A stretch of DNA of 64,000 nucleotides from Atherinomorus stipes (lineage: Eukaryota > Chordata > Actinopteri > Atheriniformes > Atherinidae), in the NCBI GenBank assembly GCA_023101725.1, contig JALJCO010000090.1, positions 56,457 to 120,456 of the forward strand, read 5' to 3'. Of the stretch, positions 1 through 10,783 are shown piece by piece. The position numbers were made by a program, and so were the translations under genes. The notes under the pieces are model-generated. The model searched no databases, was not told the DNA's origin, and was given only the letters and a program-made list of their open reading frames with translations. Numbering within the stretch: position 1 is the stretch's first letter; each line of letters opens with the position of its first letter.

Positions 1-527
1 TTAAACTGCTCCTTAATCTGCCTCTCTGTGTGTCGGGCCTGGACCTTAATGTGTTCTGCTGTTTGATCAAACTTCTTCTGAACTTTCTTCTGGAGCTCCA
101 GTTTCTTCTTTAATGGTTCCAGAGTTTCCTGAAGTTCCTTCCTGTGCGGTCCTGCAGCTTCATCGATGGGTCTGAATCTGTGGTTGGTGTGTTTTTCTGA
201 ATCTCTGCAGATGAGACACACTGGCTGCTGATGGTCCAGACAGAAGAGTTTGAGTTTCTCAGAGTGCAGATGGCAGAGACCTGCTGAAGCTTTCTGATCT
301 CTCTCCTGTAAGAAGGACTCACACACATTCTTCAATGCCAGACTTAAAGGTGGTTGCTCCTTTGAAGATCTTCTCTTACAAACGGGACACTGACGTGTTG
401 GTTTCTTTGTCCACCAGTTCTTCAGACAGTCTCTACAGAAGCTGTGGCTACATGACAGAACAACAGGATCTCTGAAGACGTCCTGACAGACCGGACAGCA
501 GAGATCCTCCTCTGATCTGGAAGCCAT
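1..527 (-). CDS. TRIM35-like E3 ligase, copy A, N-terminal part (cut by window edge)
   Basis: The reading frame starts at the ATG whose complement is at 525-527 (protein begins [14 protein letters not shown]) and stays open to the left edge, giving about 175 residues. Visible are a C3HC4 RING near residues 11-50, a B-box 2 near residues 85-116 and the start of a coiled coil. Compared with copy C it has one extra codon between RING and B-box and otherwise only scattered substitutions, so the frame is intact as far as seen. TRIM proteins with this layout are RING-type E3 ubiquitin ligases; fish have large intronless-CDS families of them, many linked to innate immunity. The missing part (coiled coil, PRY-SPRY) lies left of the window, so whether the gene is functional is unknown. 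Confidence 0.85.
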   Translation of the reverse strand, partial: MASRSEEDLCCPVCQDVFRDPVVLSCSHSFCRDCLKNWWTKKPTRQCPVCKRRSSKEQPPLSLALKNVCESFLQERDQKASAGLCHLHSEKLKLFCLDHQQPVCLICRDSEKHTNHRFRPIDEAAGPHRKELQETLEPLKKKLELQKKVQKKFDQTAEHIKVQARHTERQIKEQF

Positions 528-950
528 TTGGTCTGAGAGTGAAGCTGAAAACACAGCAGACAGAAAGTCCAGTCAGTCATGGCTGCCCTCCCTCCTCTGC
601 TAACTCCATCAAACTGACTCTGAGTGGTGTTTCTGCTCAGACTCACCTTCAGTGTGTGGACTGGGAGCAGCTTGAAGTTTCCCACTTTTCTTTCCTGCAG
701 CTGGACTCACTCAGAGGAAGATGAAGGTGAATCTGATCGTCTGTAGAGACCAAGAATCACTGACTGTTTCCTGCTTCGTCTCAGCTCAGTCAGGTGAAAC
801 TTTATCAGATCTCTGCTGCTGCCTCACCTGTAATTCAGGTGTGTTTTATTCCAGAGTTCAGAGGTCAGTCTGTCAGCAGCTGTTTATGTTAATGATAAAC
901 AGGTTTTACATTCTTACCTGCAGATTTAAAGCAACAACCTGAATTCAGAC
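528..950 (-). other. 5' flank of TRIM copy A: predicted 5'UTR exon and short intron
   Basis: On the minus strand a pyrimidine-rich tract ending TTTCAG lies 18 bases before the ATG, and a GTGAGT donor lies upstream. Together they predict a 102-bp intron at 545-646 with a non-coding exon above it. The whole stretch is nearly identical in copies B, C and D, so the promoter probably lies within or just beyond it. I could not identify a TATA box or a clear interferon response element. Confidence 0.55.
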
Positions 951-1865
951 TAAAGTATTCACACCCCCACACTGGCCCTCATTTATCAAAAGATCGAACG
1001 ATGGAAATCTGTACGTACAACCATTTCCACACAAGACTCAACTTTTATCAATTTGGACGTGAGCAAAGGATACGATCAAATCTAACGACAGCTCTGAGTT
1101 CGTGTACGCAAGTTTGAGTCAGTGTGGATTTGTGAGTCAAATAAATTCAGTCAGGCTTACAGTCAGTTCGATTTTAAACTTGGAAAGCAGACCTTCTGAG
1201 TTCGCAGTTGGAAATACTGTACAACTGAAACGCCCGTAAAAGTTGGATTTCCTACTCGGACTCACCAGCTCCCACTTCTCCCACTAAAGATGGCTGCATC
1301 CATCAACACTTATTAAACCCAGTAATAAACAGTCATATTTATATGAAAATAAAAAAATAGTTTTACTCTGTTTCTGGCCTCAGATTCCTTCGGTCCTTTA
1401 TTTCTTCCTTTATGTACAAATTTATAATCAGCTATTCTTTTTTTTTTATCTCAGTGAGGCTTAAAATTGAACTAATATATCGCCACATACTAAATGTTTT
1501 TAATGAATGATTGTTAAGAGGCTTGTTTTCTTAATGAGGTATCTAATTATATTTCAGGACATGATATAATACACATAATTTTTTGTGAACAGACAGAGCA
1601 ATCAAAACAAGTTTCCTGGTGGCATTCATACTGCTTTTCCCATTTTTCCCACTTTAACAACACAAATTCTCCCAACTTGTATGTGATGTAATTCCCACCT
1701 CTGACCTCTGAGTCTAATCGAATGCACCATTATGAACAGGAAGTCTGGCACAGCTGTTTAGTCAAGATGTTCTCTGTGGGCTGGCCCACAATAATTATGT
1801 GGGCACTGAATTATACTATCAGAGTTGCTGTCTTTGTAGCAGCAAGGCCGTCATTTCAAAGAAAG
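951..1865. other. Intergenic DNA, no gene seen
   Basis: AT-rich non-coding sequence between the TRIM A 5' flank and the hAT MITE. It is shared with 27950-28863 in the duplicate. I see no open frame with a recognisable product and no clear element ends. Confidence 0.6.
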
Positions 1866-2519
1866 TAGAGATGTGACGTTCATGAACGAATTGATTCTCT
1901 GGAATGGCTCTTTTAAATGAATGATAAGAATCGAGTCACAGTGTCCAGCTGTTCATTAGCCACTCTTTTTTATATCCAAATTGTCCACACTGCCTTCTCA
2001 TGACACGTGTGACATCATGGGACTCTGATGTCCAACACGGTTCATTCATATGATCCATGAACAGAAAATATTGTTCGGAAAACAAAAACTGTGGGTTCCA
2101 AACCATTTACTTAAATTTGCACTGATGTTTGTTCTATCTATTCTATCTCTAAAATTGATTCTAATTATATTTATATTTTTCTTTTTTTTTGTAGTTTTTC
2201 TGCTAAAAATTCCTTTATTAGATTTTATATAAGTATTTTTTTTTACTAGCTCTGATTCTTATCTATTTTGAGTTTTTCATCACTAAAATGTTCTTGTGTT
2301 GAAAATTTTTGAGGAAAGTTGTTTTGCATGGAAGTTGAAATCTCACCTTTTAATTGCTACCAGTGATTTACTTCATGAAAACGAGTTACTGGTGATTGAA
2401 TTCTAAAATAAAAAATAATGAGTCAAAAATAAGAACAAGACAGTCTTTTGAATATTTCTTTCAAAGGAACAGCTCTCCAAGAACCAGCTCTCTTCAAAGA
2501 GCCATAAGTCCCATCTCTA
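1866..2519. mobile_element. hAT-type MITE, 654 bp
   Basis: Ends are TAGAGATG...CATCTCTA, flanked by the near-identical 8-mers AAAGAAAG and AAAGAAAA, as expected of a hAT target duplication with one mutation. Inside the ends are further imperfectly inverted stretches such as GGAATGGCTCTT and AAGAGCCATAAG. No transposase frame is present. The same insertion is at 28864-29518 in the duplicated block. Confidence 0.75.
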
Positions 2520-3220
2520 AAAGAAAATACTGTGAGAAAACATCAAGGGGTCACATGTACACAATTCACGATGCAGAACAGAACAAGGACCCACACAGCA
2601 TGATGGGAAATATTTGAACAAAGTCACTGATGTCACAGAAGTATGTGAAATATAATAAGAATCGTTTTCCTGCGATAACGAGGTAATGAAGATGGACGCA
2701 AAAATTTGTTTACTGTGTTACAGCTGATTTATTGATCAAAACAGACCCGATGGCAGCTGGGAGGGCTGAAGTCATGCCATACTGTAGCTATATATGTAGC
2801 ATATCTGTGAAAGAGTTGAAATCACTATTTCAACCTGCACTTACCGGCCACTTTATTAGGTACACCTTGCTAGTACCGGGTTGGACCCCTTTTGCCTTCA
2901 GAACTGCCTTAATCCTCTGTGGCAAAGATTCAACAAGGTACTGGAGACATTCCTCAGAGATTTTGCTCTATTTTGACATGACAGCATCACAGTTGCTGCA
3001 GATTTGTCGGCCATGATAAGAACATCCCATTCCACCACATCCCAAAGCTGCTCTGTTGGATTGAGATCTGGTGACTGTGGAGGCCATTTGAGTACAATGA
3101 ACTCATTGTCATGTTCAAAAAACCAGTCTGAGATGATTCACACTTTATGACATGGTGCGTTATCCTGCTGGAAGCAGCATCAGAGGATGCTACACTGTGG
3201 TCATAAAGGGATGGACATGG

Positions 3221-3839
3221 TCAGCAACAATACTCAGGTAGGCTGTGGTGGCTAAACCGCCACGTTGGTACTAAGGGACCCAAAGTGTGCCAAGAAAATC
3301 TCTCCCACATCATTACACCACCACCACCAACCTGAACCGTTGATACAAGGCAGGATGGATCCATGCTTTCATGTTGTTGACACCAAATGCTGAGTCTACC
3401 ATCCGAATGTTGCAGCAGAAATGGAGACTCATCAGACCAGCGACATTTCTCCATCTTCTAATGTCCAATGTTGGCGAGTCTGTGTGAATTGTAGCCTCAG
3501 TTTCCTGTTCTTAGTTGACAGGAGTGGCATCCGGTGTGGTCTTCTGCTGCTGTAGCCCATCCGCCTCACAGTTTGGCGTGTTGTGCATTCAGAGATGCTC
3601 TTCTGCATACTTCGGTTGTAACAAGTGGCTACTTGAATAACTGTTGCCTTTCTATCAGCTGGAACCAGTCTGGCCATTCTCCTCTGACCTCTGGCATCAA
3701 CAAGGAATTTGTGCCCACAGAACTGCTGCTCACTGGATATTTTCTCTTTTTCAGACCATTCCCTGTAAACCGTAGAGATGGTTGTGCAGGAAAATCCCAG
3801 TAGATCAGCAGTTTCTGAAGTACTCAGATCAACAACCAT
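3221..3839 (-). pseudogene. Tc1-like transposase remnant (block A)
   Basis: Two overlapping frames on the minus strand (3432-3839 and 3221-3454) together resemble the N-terminal and central parts of a Tc1 transposase. The first carries a helix-turn-helix DNA-binding region (LGFSCTTISTVYREW) and the basic region before the catalytic domain. The second carries the WSDESPFLLQHSDGR segment containing a catalytic-type Asp. The frames are out of register and the C-terminal part is missing or degraded, against about 340 residues in an intact family member. A second, near-identical relic is at 30219-30837. Confidence 0.85.
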
Positions 3840-3915
3840 GCCACGTTCAAAATCACTTAAATCACCTTTCCTCCCAGTTCTGATTGTACGTTTTTATTCA
3901 ACTAACTACCATTAA

Positions 3916-4765
3916 TGGGCTCTATGCACGACTCTACTACTTCCTGAACTTAAAGGGGAACTTCGGTTATTTTCAATCTGGATCTATTTTCTAGCATGAA
4001 ATGCATTCATTTACTCACCCAGACAGTTTTGGTGCAACTTGAATTCCTTCGGGAGATATCGAGATCAGCGTATGCGCGATATAATGGGAGAGATTGGACA
4101 ACCGCATCCAGCCTCTAAATAAGGCATTATCTGCCACAAACTCCTTCATTTCACCAATGTTTTGTTACCAAACAATAGTTGAACCCCCCTGTGAGCTTGA
4201 AGCGGCTTTTTCATGGTGATTTGTCCTTATTTACAGACGTTTACTTGTTATGGTGTCGCATAATAATGACGTCATCAAAGCCGGTGCTGTAAAAAGTTTG
4301 TAAATAAAGGACGAATCACCACGAAAAAGCCGCTTGGATCTCACAGGAGGGTTCGACTAATGTTTGGTAACAAAACATTGGTGAAATGAAGGAGTTTGTG
4401 GCAGATAATGTCTTATATAGAGGCTGGACATGGTTGCTCAATCTCTCCCATTATATCGCGCATATGCTGATCTCGAGTGGATCTAAATATCTCCCGAAGG
4501 AATTCAAGTTGCACCAAAACTGTCTGGGTGAGTAAATGAACATATTTCATGCTAGAAAATAGGTCCAGATTGAAAAGAAAATGATGTTCCCCTTTAAGGT
4601 AGCTCCTTTGTTTCTTGTCTTTCATTACTGGACAGATTGATTGATTCAGGTGTGTCTGGCTGAGGTCAGGCACATCTGGATTCATCAGGTCGTCCACTAA
4701 TGAAAGACAGGAAACACAGGAGCCACCTTAAGTTCAGGAAGTAGTGGAGCTGTGCATAGAGCCCA
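3916..4765. mobile_element. Foldback element with TTAA target duplication, carrying a second foldback
   Basis: Arms begin TGGGCTCTATGCACG and end with the inverse; TTAA flanks both sides (3912-3915 and 4766-4769). With the inner insertion removed the element would be about 200 bp, nearly all of it two arms of about 100 bp. TTAA duplications are typical of piggyBac and Kolobok transposases, so the element was probably mobilised by one of these. It sits inside the Tc1 element. The matching copy is 30913-31758 and a relative is at 51707-52294. Confidence 0.8.
3954..4593. mobile_element. Inner foldback element, 640 bp, TTAA target duplication
   Basis: Ends AGGGGAAC...GTTCCCCT are flanked by TTAA at 3950-3953 and 4594-4597. 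The opposite arm of the outer element shows the uninterrupted site (CTGAACTTAAGGTGGCTCC), proving this is an insertion. The arms continue inward as long inverted repeats, for example CCACAAACTCCTTCATTTCA and its complement, so the transcript would fold into a long hairpin. No coding capacity is seen. Confidence 0.8.
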
Positions 4766-5477
4766 TTAAATAATTCCCACCGTACAGGGTATGCTTGGCT
4801 GATGAAACAGTGTCTCACTCAAATTTAGACATCAGTTACTATCTCTTATCAGTTTTATTGGCACACAGCATTCACACATTTAACATGCACGCCATGCTAA
4901 CTAGCACCTGTACAGCAACCGTGTCGTTAGCCAGGTAAACAACTGAAACACAGAAAACAAACAAAACCCACAACATTAATAAAACGGACATATTATCACT
5001 TATAAAATCTGTATTAAGAAATTAGCAGGGAAACCACAAGTTTTAATATTCATTAATATTCACAACATTGCTCACCAGCTCAGCTTCACCGGTCCAAACA
5101 GCAATGTCTGTATGAAAAGAGATCCGGCAGGAAACGTGCGGACAAAACCACATAGGTGAATCCACCAAAATAAGACACAACAGGAAGAATGATGTTATCA
5201 AAAATAAATAGGCTAATTGAAAATAAATACATGGGAGGTTTACTGATGATAAATCACAGGCGTATAAACAATTGGACAACTGAGAGAAATATAACTCCAC
5301 ACACTGATGCTCCGTTTGAGCTGCAGCAGATCGTCTTGACCATGTCTACATGCCTAAATGCATTGAGTCGCTGCTTGGCTGATTAGAAATTTGCGTTTAT
5401 GAGCAGTTGGACAGGCGTACCTAAAAAAGTGGCCACTGAGTGTATGTTAGACTTGATAGACATAAAGTCTGATGCAT

Positions 5478-5571
5478 TGATCAGTGATGAATGTTCCTTG
5501 ATCTGCGTCAGCTTGCATCAGTTGCTCGGATGCAAGTTTACGGTAGATGGAGGAACATCCATCACTGATCA
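5478..5571. repeat. 94-bp imperfect palindrome
   Basis: TGATCAGTGATGAATGTTCC at the left is matched by its near-perfect inverse at the right, with a central GCTTGCATCAG...GGATGCAAG hairpin. It lies just beyond the Tc1 end and recurs in the duplicate near 32475-32569. It could be a very small MITE; no target duplication was established. Confidence 0.5.
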
Positions 5572-5721
5572 ATGTCTATGTGAAACACCACCAATACTCA
5601 CTACAAAAGTAGAAACAATAAGTGGTCAACAGCAACTTCACCTGATGTGATGGAACATTAGACAATTAAAAAGTCAACTCAACCTAGACAGATACATTTA
5701 AGAGCCTGTCCAGCTTAAAGA

Positions 5722-6483
5722 AGGGTTCCCTAACTTTATCATACAGCAACCCTCATGTGGAGGTTTGGTCTGAACAGATATTAGACATGTCATTACCATG
5801 GAAACAGAAACATCCACAAACACACACTCCATGTGAAGTTAACTAAAACCTCAGACATCAACATGTAACCAAAAAGCAAATAAAAATCTGCAGTCACGTC
5901 ATTTATATCCAGATAAATAACCTGATGAAGCCAAATCACAGATAGGATCTCCTGCACATCCAAGGTTGGAACAACCAGTAACTTTATGTTTCAGCTAACA
6001 GGAGATATAACAGTATGTACACCAATAGAATAGAATGAAATCTAGACAGTGTCATTATTACAGCTAGATAAAAAGGGTCATGAAGACTCTCAACTAGCAT
6101 CATCATGTTATGTTTAGATAAAAATCTGCAGCTCGTCACCAGCCGTCTCACCTGTATCAGACATTCATTAACCAGTCTGACTGCACACTGCAATGGAGGA
6201 TCAGAAGAGTCACTGAAAAAGCAATACAGCATTTTGAAGATGAGTGATTAATGTGAAATAAACTTCAAGTATTTAATAAATTATTCTCACATTATGGTCA
6301 TTAGATTAAATACCAATTTATGAAGATAATAAGGTTTATTGTGAGAGATTAAATCAAACTCATTTGCAGCAACAGGTCAAATTAATCAGTCTGTCTTATT
6401 CATCAGTCATTATGACCTTAAAGTAAGAAAATTCTGTTTGATTTGATCAATTTTAACCCAAGATAACTTGGTGTTAACATCAC
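5722..6483. other. Intergenic DNA, no gene seen
   Basis: Begins where the duplication ends. AT-rich, without recognisable coding frames or element ends. Confidence 0.6.
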
Positions 6484-6535
6484 TTTTTTTTTTTTTGTGT
6501 GTGTGGTTTTTTTTTGGGGGGGGGGGGGGGGGGGG
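6484..6535. repeat. Low-complexity T/GT/G tract
   Basis: A T run, a short GT run, another T run and then about 20 consecutive G. This is simple sequence, likely length-variable and prone to sequencing error. Confidence 0.9.
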
Positions 6536-6623
6536 TCTGTTGCATTCAGTTCTTCAGATAAAGTGACATTCAGTGACATCTTCATAATCCTGAAAACACA
6601 AGCAATCCATTGATACTAAATAT

Positions 6624-7059
6624 TAGCCTGGTCCACCAGCCTGACTGTCGCCATGTATGAGATACACAGCAAGTCAGTCTGGATTCCCTCCAATGGAGAA
6701 AGACTTCCAACTCGAGACGAGAGGTGGGACTAACAGTGACAAACGGAGCTGAAGAGAACCAATCAGTAAAACACGGAAGTGACATAAACGCCTTTTTGTA
6801 AGAGGAAAGTCCACAGAGCAGCAAGTTTTTGCGGTTTTAAGGGACATGTGCAGCTCATATAAGACATCAGAAAGGCGTTGTTATATAGTCACTCCTCTAC
6901 GATCACCAAAAAAGATGTATCGTGAAGTCCCGTCTCCCGCACTGTGATTGGTCCGGTCAATTTTTTACCACAGTGGAAATCACTTTGCAATGGAGGGAAC
7001 ACAGACTGACTCTCCGTGTATTTTATACATGGCATTGTTCAGGCTGGTGTGCCAGGCTA
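6624..7059. mobile_element. Foldback MITE, 436 bp, 9-bp target duplication
   Basis: Ends TAGCCTGG...CCAGGCTA open arms of roughly 75 bp that are inverted copies of each other (for example ACCAGCCTGA and TCAGGCTGGT). The 9-mer ACTAAATAT flanks it exactly at 6615-6623 and 7060-7068. A 9-bp duplication is usual for Mutator-like elements, but the family is not assigned with confidence. It has no transposase. Confidence 0.8.
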
Positions 7060-7068
7060 ACTAAATAT

Positions 7069-7879
7069 GTGCTGGCTGATCACTGGCAAATGAGTAAAAT
7101 TTCAATACAAAGTCAAACTGGTTTTATCGTGACATCATGGAGTCACTTTGTGGTAACAATGCTAATGCATTTCAGACAGTCATTAATTTGCATTTTCCCT
7201 AAATGAAACATACGGTGCTGTTGATATCAGCACGTTATTAATTCAGGTGTGCTGCTCAGTTCTTTTCTCAAAGAAGTCAAGAAGAAGCTGCTTCCACATT
7301 ATTTTCTTTCCCTCTACTTTATTCTGTCTTTTGAAAGCCCAATTTTCTATTCTTGGGGAAAGATGTGACTTCTCTCCACCTCCTATGGCTGTCCGATTAC
7401 TCGTAGGCTACCAGCAGGCTGTGGACTAAACCACGTATCATTTTAAAGGGGTGATGGGGCCTCAGAGACCATCCATAATTATTGTAAAATGAGAATTTAG
7501 AGCAAACGCAAGCCTGTGCTTCCATGAAACTGAGAGGTCCATGATCTCCCTCTCTGTTTTTTTACAAGCAGCCCAGTCAGGCCAGTAAGGCTCTCGGGCC
7601 ACTGGGAATTGTCCTGATGGTCTTGTGGGCCAGTCCAGGCCTGGTTTCTAAATTGATGCAATGACTGAGTGTGAGTCTGATTGAATGTTTGTGGCTGTGT
7701 TTGATCTGTGATGGATCAGGAGCAGCTCCCTCACAACCCTGCATGTCAATAATCTGTTTTCTCAAGATAACAAGAAAATCATCCAATTATCTTGAGATAA
7801 CAACATAAACTATCTCGTACAATGCGATAATGATCTCTAAAAAAATATATCTCACCAGGACTGTTCTCGGTTTCCGTGC
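7069..7879. other. Intergenic DNA, no gene seen
   Basis: No recognisable coding frame. A short stretch around 7760-7810 has inverted repeats built on TTATCTTGAGATAA. Confidence 0.55.
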
Positions 7880-9006
7880 AAAGGGGCTCTTTATATTGTT
7901 TGTTTGAAAATTAAATGAAAGATTGAAAATAAAATTGATTAAAAAAAACTTAATTTTTTACATTTACTCTGATTTTTATTTCTCTTAAACAGAATGAAAC
8001 AGAAATGTTTCATGTTTTGTCTCATCAGCTTAATTTAGTTCAACATATTTACATTTCAGGCTGCAACATGTTTCAGAAAAACATAAAAAATGAGATAATT
8101 TAGAGCTAATAATGAGGGAAATGATGATGAAAAAATGTGACTGTAATGATGATTTGGTCCAACAAAGTCACTTTGGATATTACTGTAAGGAAGCTAACTG
8201 CTCTGTGTGGCTAACTCAGAGTGGGATCCTCCTGGAACAAGCAGAGGAATAAGCATCATTTCTACACTGTTTGGAACAACTGCTTCCTTATAGATCCATG
8301 AACAGCTGAGGAATGGGGGGAAACAGAGTTAAAGCATTTCTCTTTATCAAACAGAGCTCCGTTCCATATATCTGCTGATCCACTGACTTCTTTCAACCTT
8401 TGACATCAGTGATTCCCTCCTGTTCTGATTTCAGCTTCAAATAGGGCTGGACGATATAGAAAAAAAGATTATCAAAAAAAAAAAAAAATCTGTATCGATC
8501 GATATCGATATTTATAAAAAATAAAAGCCATTATCAAATTAAAAGCTATTTTAGGTGCTGCCCTGGCCATTTAAGCTTTTGCTGAATAACTACTTATAAT
8601 AAAGTTCACACTAAAGCTGTTTTCAGACTTTCATTGCACAACATGAGCAGTAAAGTCCATCCACTCTTTAAATGGACTTGTCTTTTCAAACATGCTGCTT
8701 CCTTGTGGACTTATCGCGTCCAATTCAGCCTTTGCTTGGGTCTGCGTTTGTGATTGGAATGGCGGAAGAACTGACTTTAGTATCATGCTACCCGATAGGC
8801 TACAGCGGAAATCTGTGCTTTTATATTGAACTTTTATTGACCCTCTTTTTTTTTTCTATTGAAAAAACCTCTATCGATCGATATATATCAATATTGAATT
8901 ATCGTCCAGCCCTAGCTTCAAACTTCCTGTTTGACACTGAAATCACTGAATTTCAAGCAGATCAATGAGGTTTAATGTGAACTCTGTGTTCTTCATCCTG
9001 AACACA
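7880..9006 (-). other. 3' flank of TRIM copy B
   Basis: Apart from the hAT MITE at 8442-8914 this matches the 3' flank of copy C (about 25525-26145). A conserved AATAAA on the minus strand (7975-7980) could be the polyadenylation signal. It corresponds to 25620-25625 in copy C. Confidence 0.6.
8442..8914. mobile_element. hAT MITE, 473 bp, in the TRIM B 3' flank
   Basis: Perfect 15-bp terminal inverted repeats TAGGGCTGGACGATA are flanked by an exact 8-bp duplication GCTTCAAA (8434-8441 and 8915-8922). Copies C and D have the empty site (TTTCAGCTTCAAACTTCC). The interior is AT-rich with ATCGAT-type motifs. It has no transposase. Confidence 0.92.
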
Positions 9007-10387
9007 TCAGAGCTGCTGTTTCATCACTGAGACCTTCACAGGTAAAACATGAACTTTACCAATAACAGATATATATGGAAACATCCTGTCAGTGAAAGTG
9101 TGTGTGAAGGTGTGTATGTGTGTGTTAGTATCAGGATCAGAGAACAACAGTTTTCCTCTGTTCCAGTCCAGATTCACTCTGATCCTCTGCAGCTTCTTCT
9201 GAAGTGGAAATTTAATGTCAGAACCTGGAGACTGTGCTGAGTATTTACCTTCATAGAACCTTATTCTCCATAATCCAGAGAATATGTCTTCTTTCCTGTT
9301 TACAGACTCTGCTAAGACACCCACTGACCAGAATTCACTGTCTCGAACATCAACATCCCAGCTGTGAGTTCCTGAGTTAAAACCCTCAGAACTCACAACA
9401 GACCTGTAATAACCAATCCTCTCTGGATTATCAGGAAGGTTCTGTCTCTCTCCTACATCCACACCGATCAGATCTTCAGACAGGAAGAGTTTTGGACCAG
9501 CAGTTTTTGGGTCCAGAATGAGAGGAGTGTAGCAGACCAGGTCGTTCATGTTGTTCCAGATGTTGAAGGCCAGGTTGCCCAGGTGTTTGGCCTGGTCTAT
9601 CAGAGCTCCTGAGTGCAGCTGTGGATCATCCAGCAGGGGGCAGCGCTGGACTCTTTCCACTGCAGCCTTGTAGTTGTTCAGGAATGAGACGTCTGCAGCT
9701 CTCAGCTCCTCCTCTGTGGTTCTGACTGTGTCTGAAAGAGCTGCTATCTCTCTGCTCAGAGCCTCCATCTTCTCCTTCATCATCCCACTCTTCTGCTCCT
9801 CTTCCTCCCTCAGTGCAGCCAGCCTGGCCTCCTCTTCCTCTGCTAGAAACTGATGAAGCTTCTTAAACTGCTCCTTAATCTGCCTCTCTGTGTGTCGGGC
9901 CTGGACCTTAATGTGTTCTGCTGTTTGATCAAACTTCTTCTGAACTTTCTTCTGGAGCTCCAGTTTCTTCTTTAATGGTTCCAGAGTTTCCTGAAGTTCC
10001 TTCCTGTGCTGTCCTGCAGCTTCATCGATGGGTCTGAATCTGTGGTTGGTGTGTTTTTCTGAATCTCTGCAGATGAGACACACTGGCTGCTGATGGTCCA
10101 GACAGAAGAGTTTGAGTTTCTCAGAGTGCAGATGGCAGAGACCTGCTGAAGCTCTCTGACTCTCTCTCCTGTAAGAAGGACTCACACACATTCTTCAATG
10201 CCAGATTTAAAGGTGGTTCCTTTGAAGATCTTCTCTTACAAACGGGACACTGACGTGTTGGTTTCTGTGTCCACCAGTTCTTCAGACAGTCTCTACAGAA
10301 GCTGTGGCTACATGACAGAACAACAGGATCTCTGAAGATGTCCTGACAGACCGGACAGCAGAGATCCTCCTCTGATCTGGAAGCCAT
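9007..10387 (-). pseudogene. TRIM35-like copy B, frameshifted
   Basis: The start codon is at 10385-10387 and the stop at 9007-9009. The first frame gives a complete C3HC4 RING. About residue 75, one extra base in 10151-10168 relative to copies A, C and D shifts the frame, and translation would end soon after. The original frame continues downstream for nearly 390 residues with B-box 2, coiled coil and a complete PRY-SPRY without further breaks. The gene is therefore nearly intact: a recent mutation, a polymorphism or a sequencing error are all possible. A RING-only product could be made. The PRY-SPRY differs from copies C and D in the variable loops. Confidence 0.88.
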
Positions 10388-10783
10388 TTGGTCTGAGAGT
10401 GAAGCTGAAAACACAGCAGACAGAAAGTCCAGTCAGTCATGGCTGCCCTCCCTCCTCTGCTAACTCCATCAAACTGACTCTGAGTGGTGTTTCTGCTCAG
10501 ACTCACCTTCAGTGTGTGGACTGGGAGCAGCTTGAAGTTTCCCACTTTTCTTTCTTTCCTGCAGCTGGACTCACTCAGAGGAAGATGAAGGTGAATCTGA
10601 TCGTCTGCAGAGACCAAGAATCACTGACTGTTTCCTGCTTCGTCTCAGCTCAGTCAGGTGAGGGGCGGAGCTTAAACCCTGTTAGACCTGTTCTCATACC
10701 TGTAAATAAGGTGTGTTTCATTCTTACCTGCAGATTTAATCCAACACTGAATTCAACTGTAAAGTATTCACACCCCACACTGT
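10388..10783 (-). other. 5' flank of TRIM copy B with predicted intron
   Basis: Same arrangement as in the other copies: acceptor TTTCAG close to the ATG and a GTGAGT donor, predicting an intron at 10405-10506. Similarity to the other copies continues to about 10780, where a long-TIR element interrupts it. Confidence 0.55.

Larger units (their letters stand above)
2838..5442 (-). mobile_element. Tc1-like transposon (copy in block A), inactive and interrupted
   Basis: The left end contains GGCCACTTTATTAGGTACAC; the right end contains its inverse followed by GAGTG and a TA dinucleotide. This is a common fish Tc1 terminal repeat. The element body covers 2838 to about 3890 and resumes near 5308 (CTGATGCTCCGTTTGAGCTG) to 5442. 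About 1.4 kb of unrelated DNA sits between, including a foldback element. The internal transposase frame on the minus strand is broken. Confidence 0.85.
1..5721. repeat. Segmental duplication, block A (partner 26999-32717)
   Basis: From the left edge to 5721 the sequence matches 26999-32717 nearly base for base in direct orientation, with scattered substitutions and small indels. The match includes TRIM exon sequence, a hAT MITE, and a Tc1 element with nested foldbacks at equivalent positions. The match ends abruptly after the shared string CAGCTTAAAGA. The block is 5721 bp here and 5719 bp in the partner, and it extends beyond the left edge. Confidence 0.95.

Noticed and set aside
110..328. 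Short minus-strand frames beginning [16 protein letters not shown] in three TRIM copies
   Set aside because: Out-of-frame shadows of the TRIM coding sequence around the B-box.
422..685. Minus-strand frame MGNFKLLPVHTLK... crossing the TRIM start region
   Set aside because: Starts with GTG, runs through the predicted intron and reads the RING region in the wrong frame.
2732..3016. Plus-strand frame over the Tc1 left end (and 29805-30014)
   Set aside because: Antisense to the transposon; no product expected.
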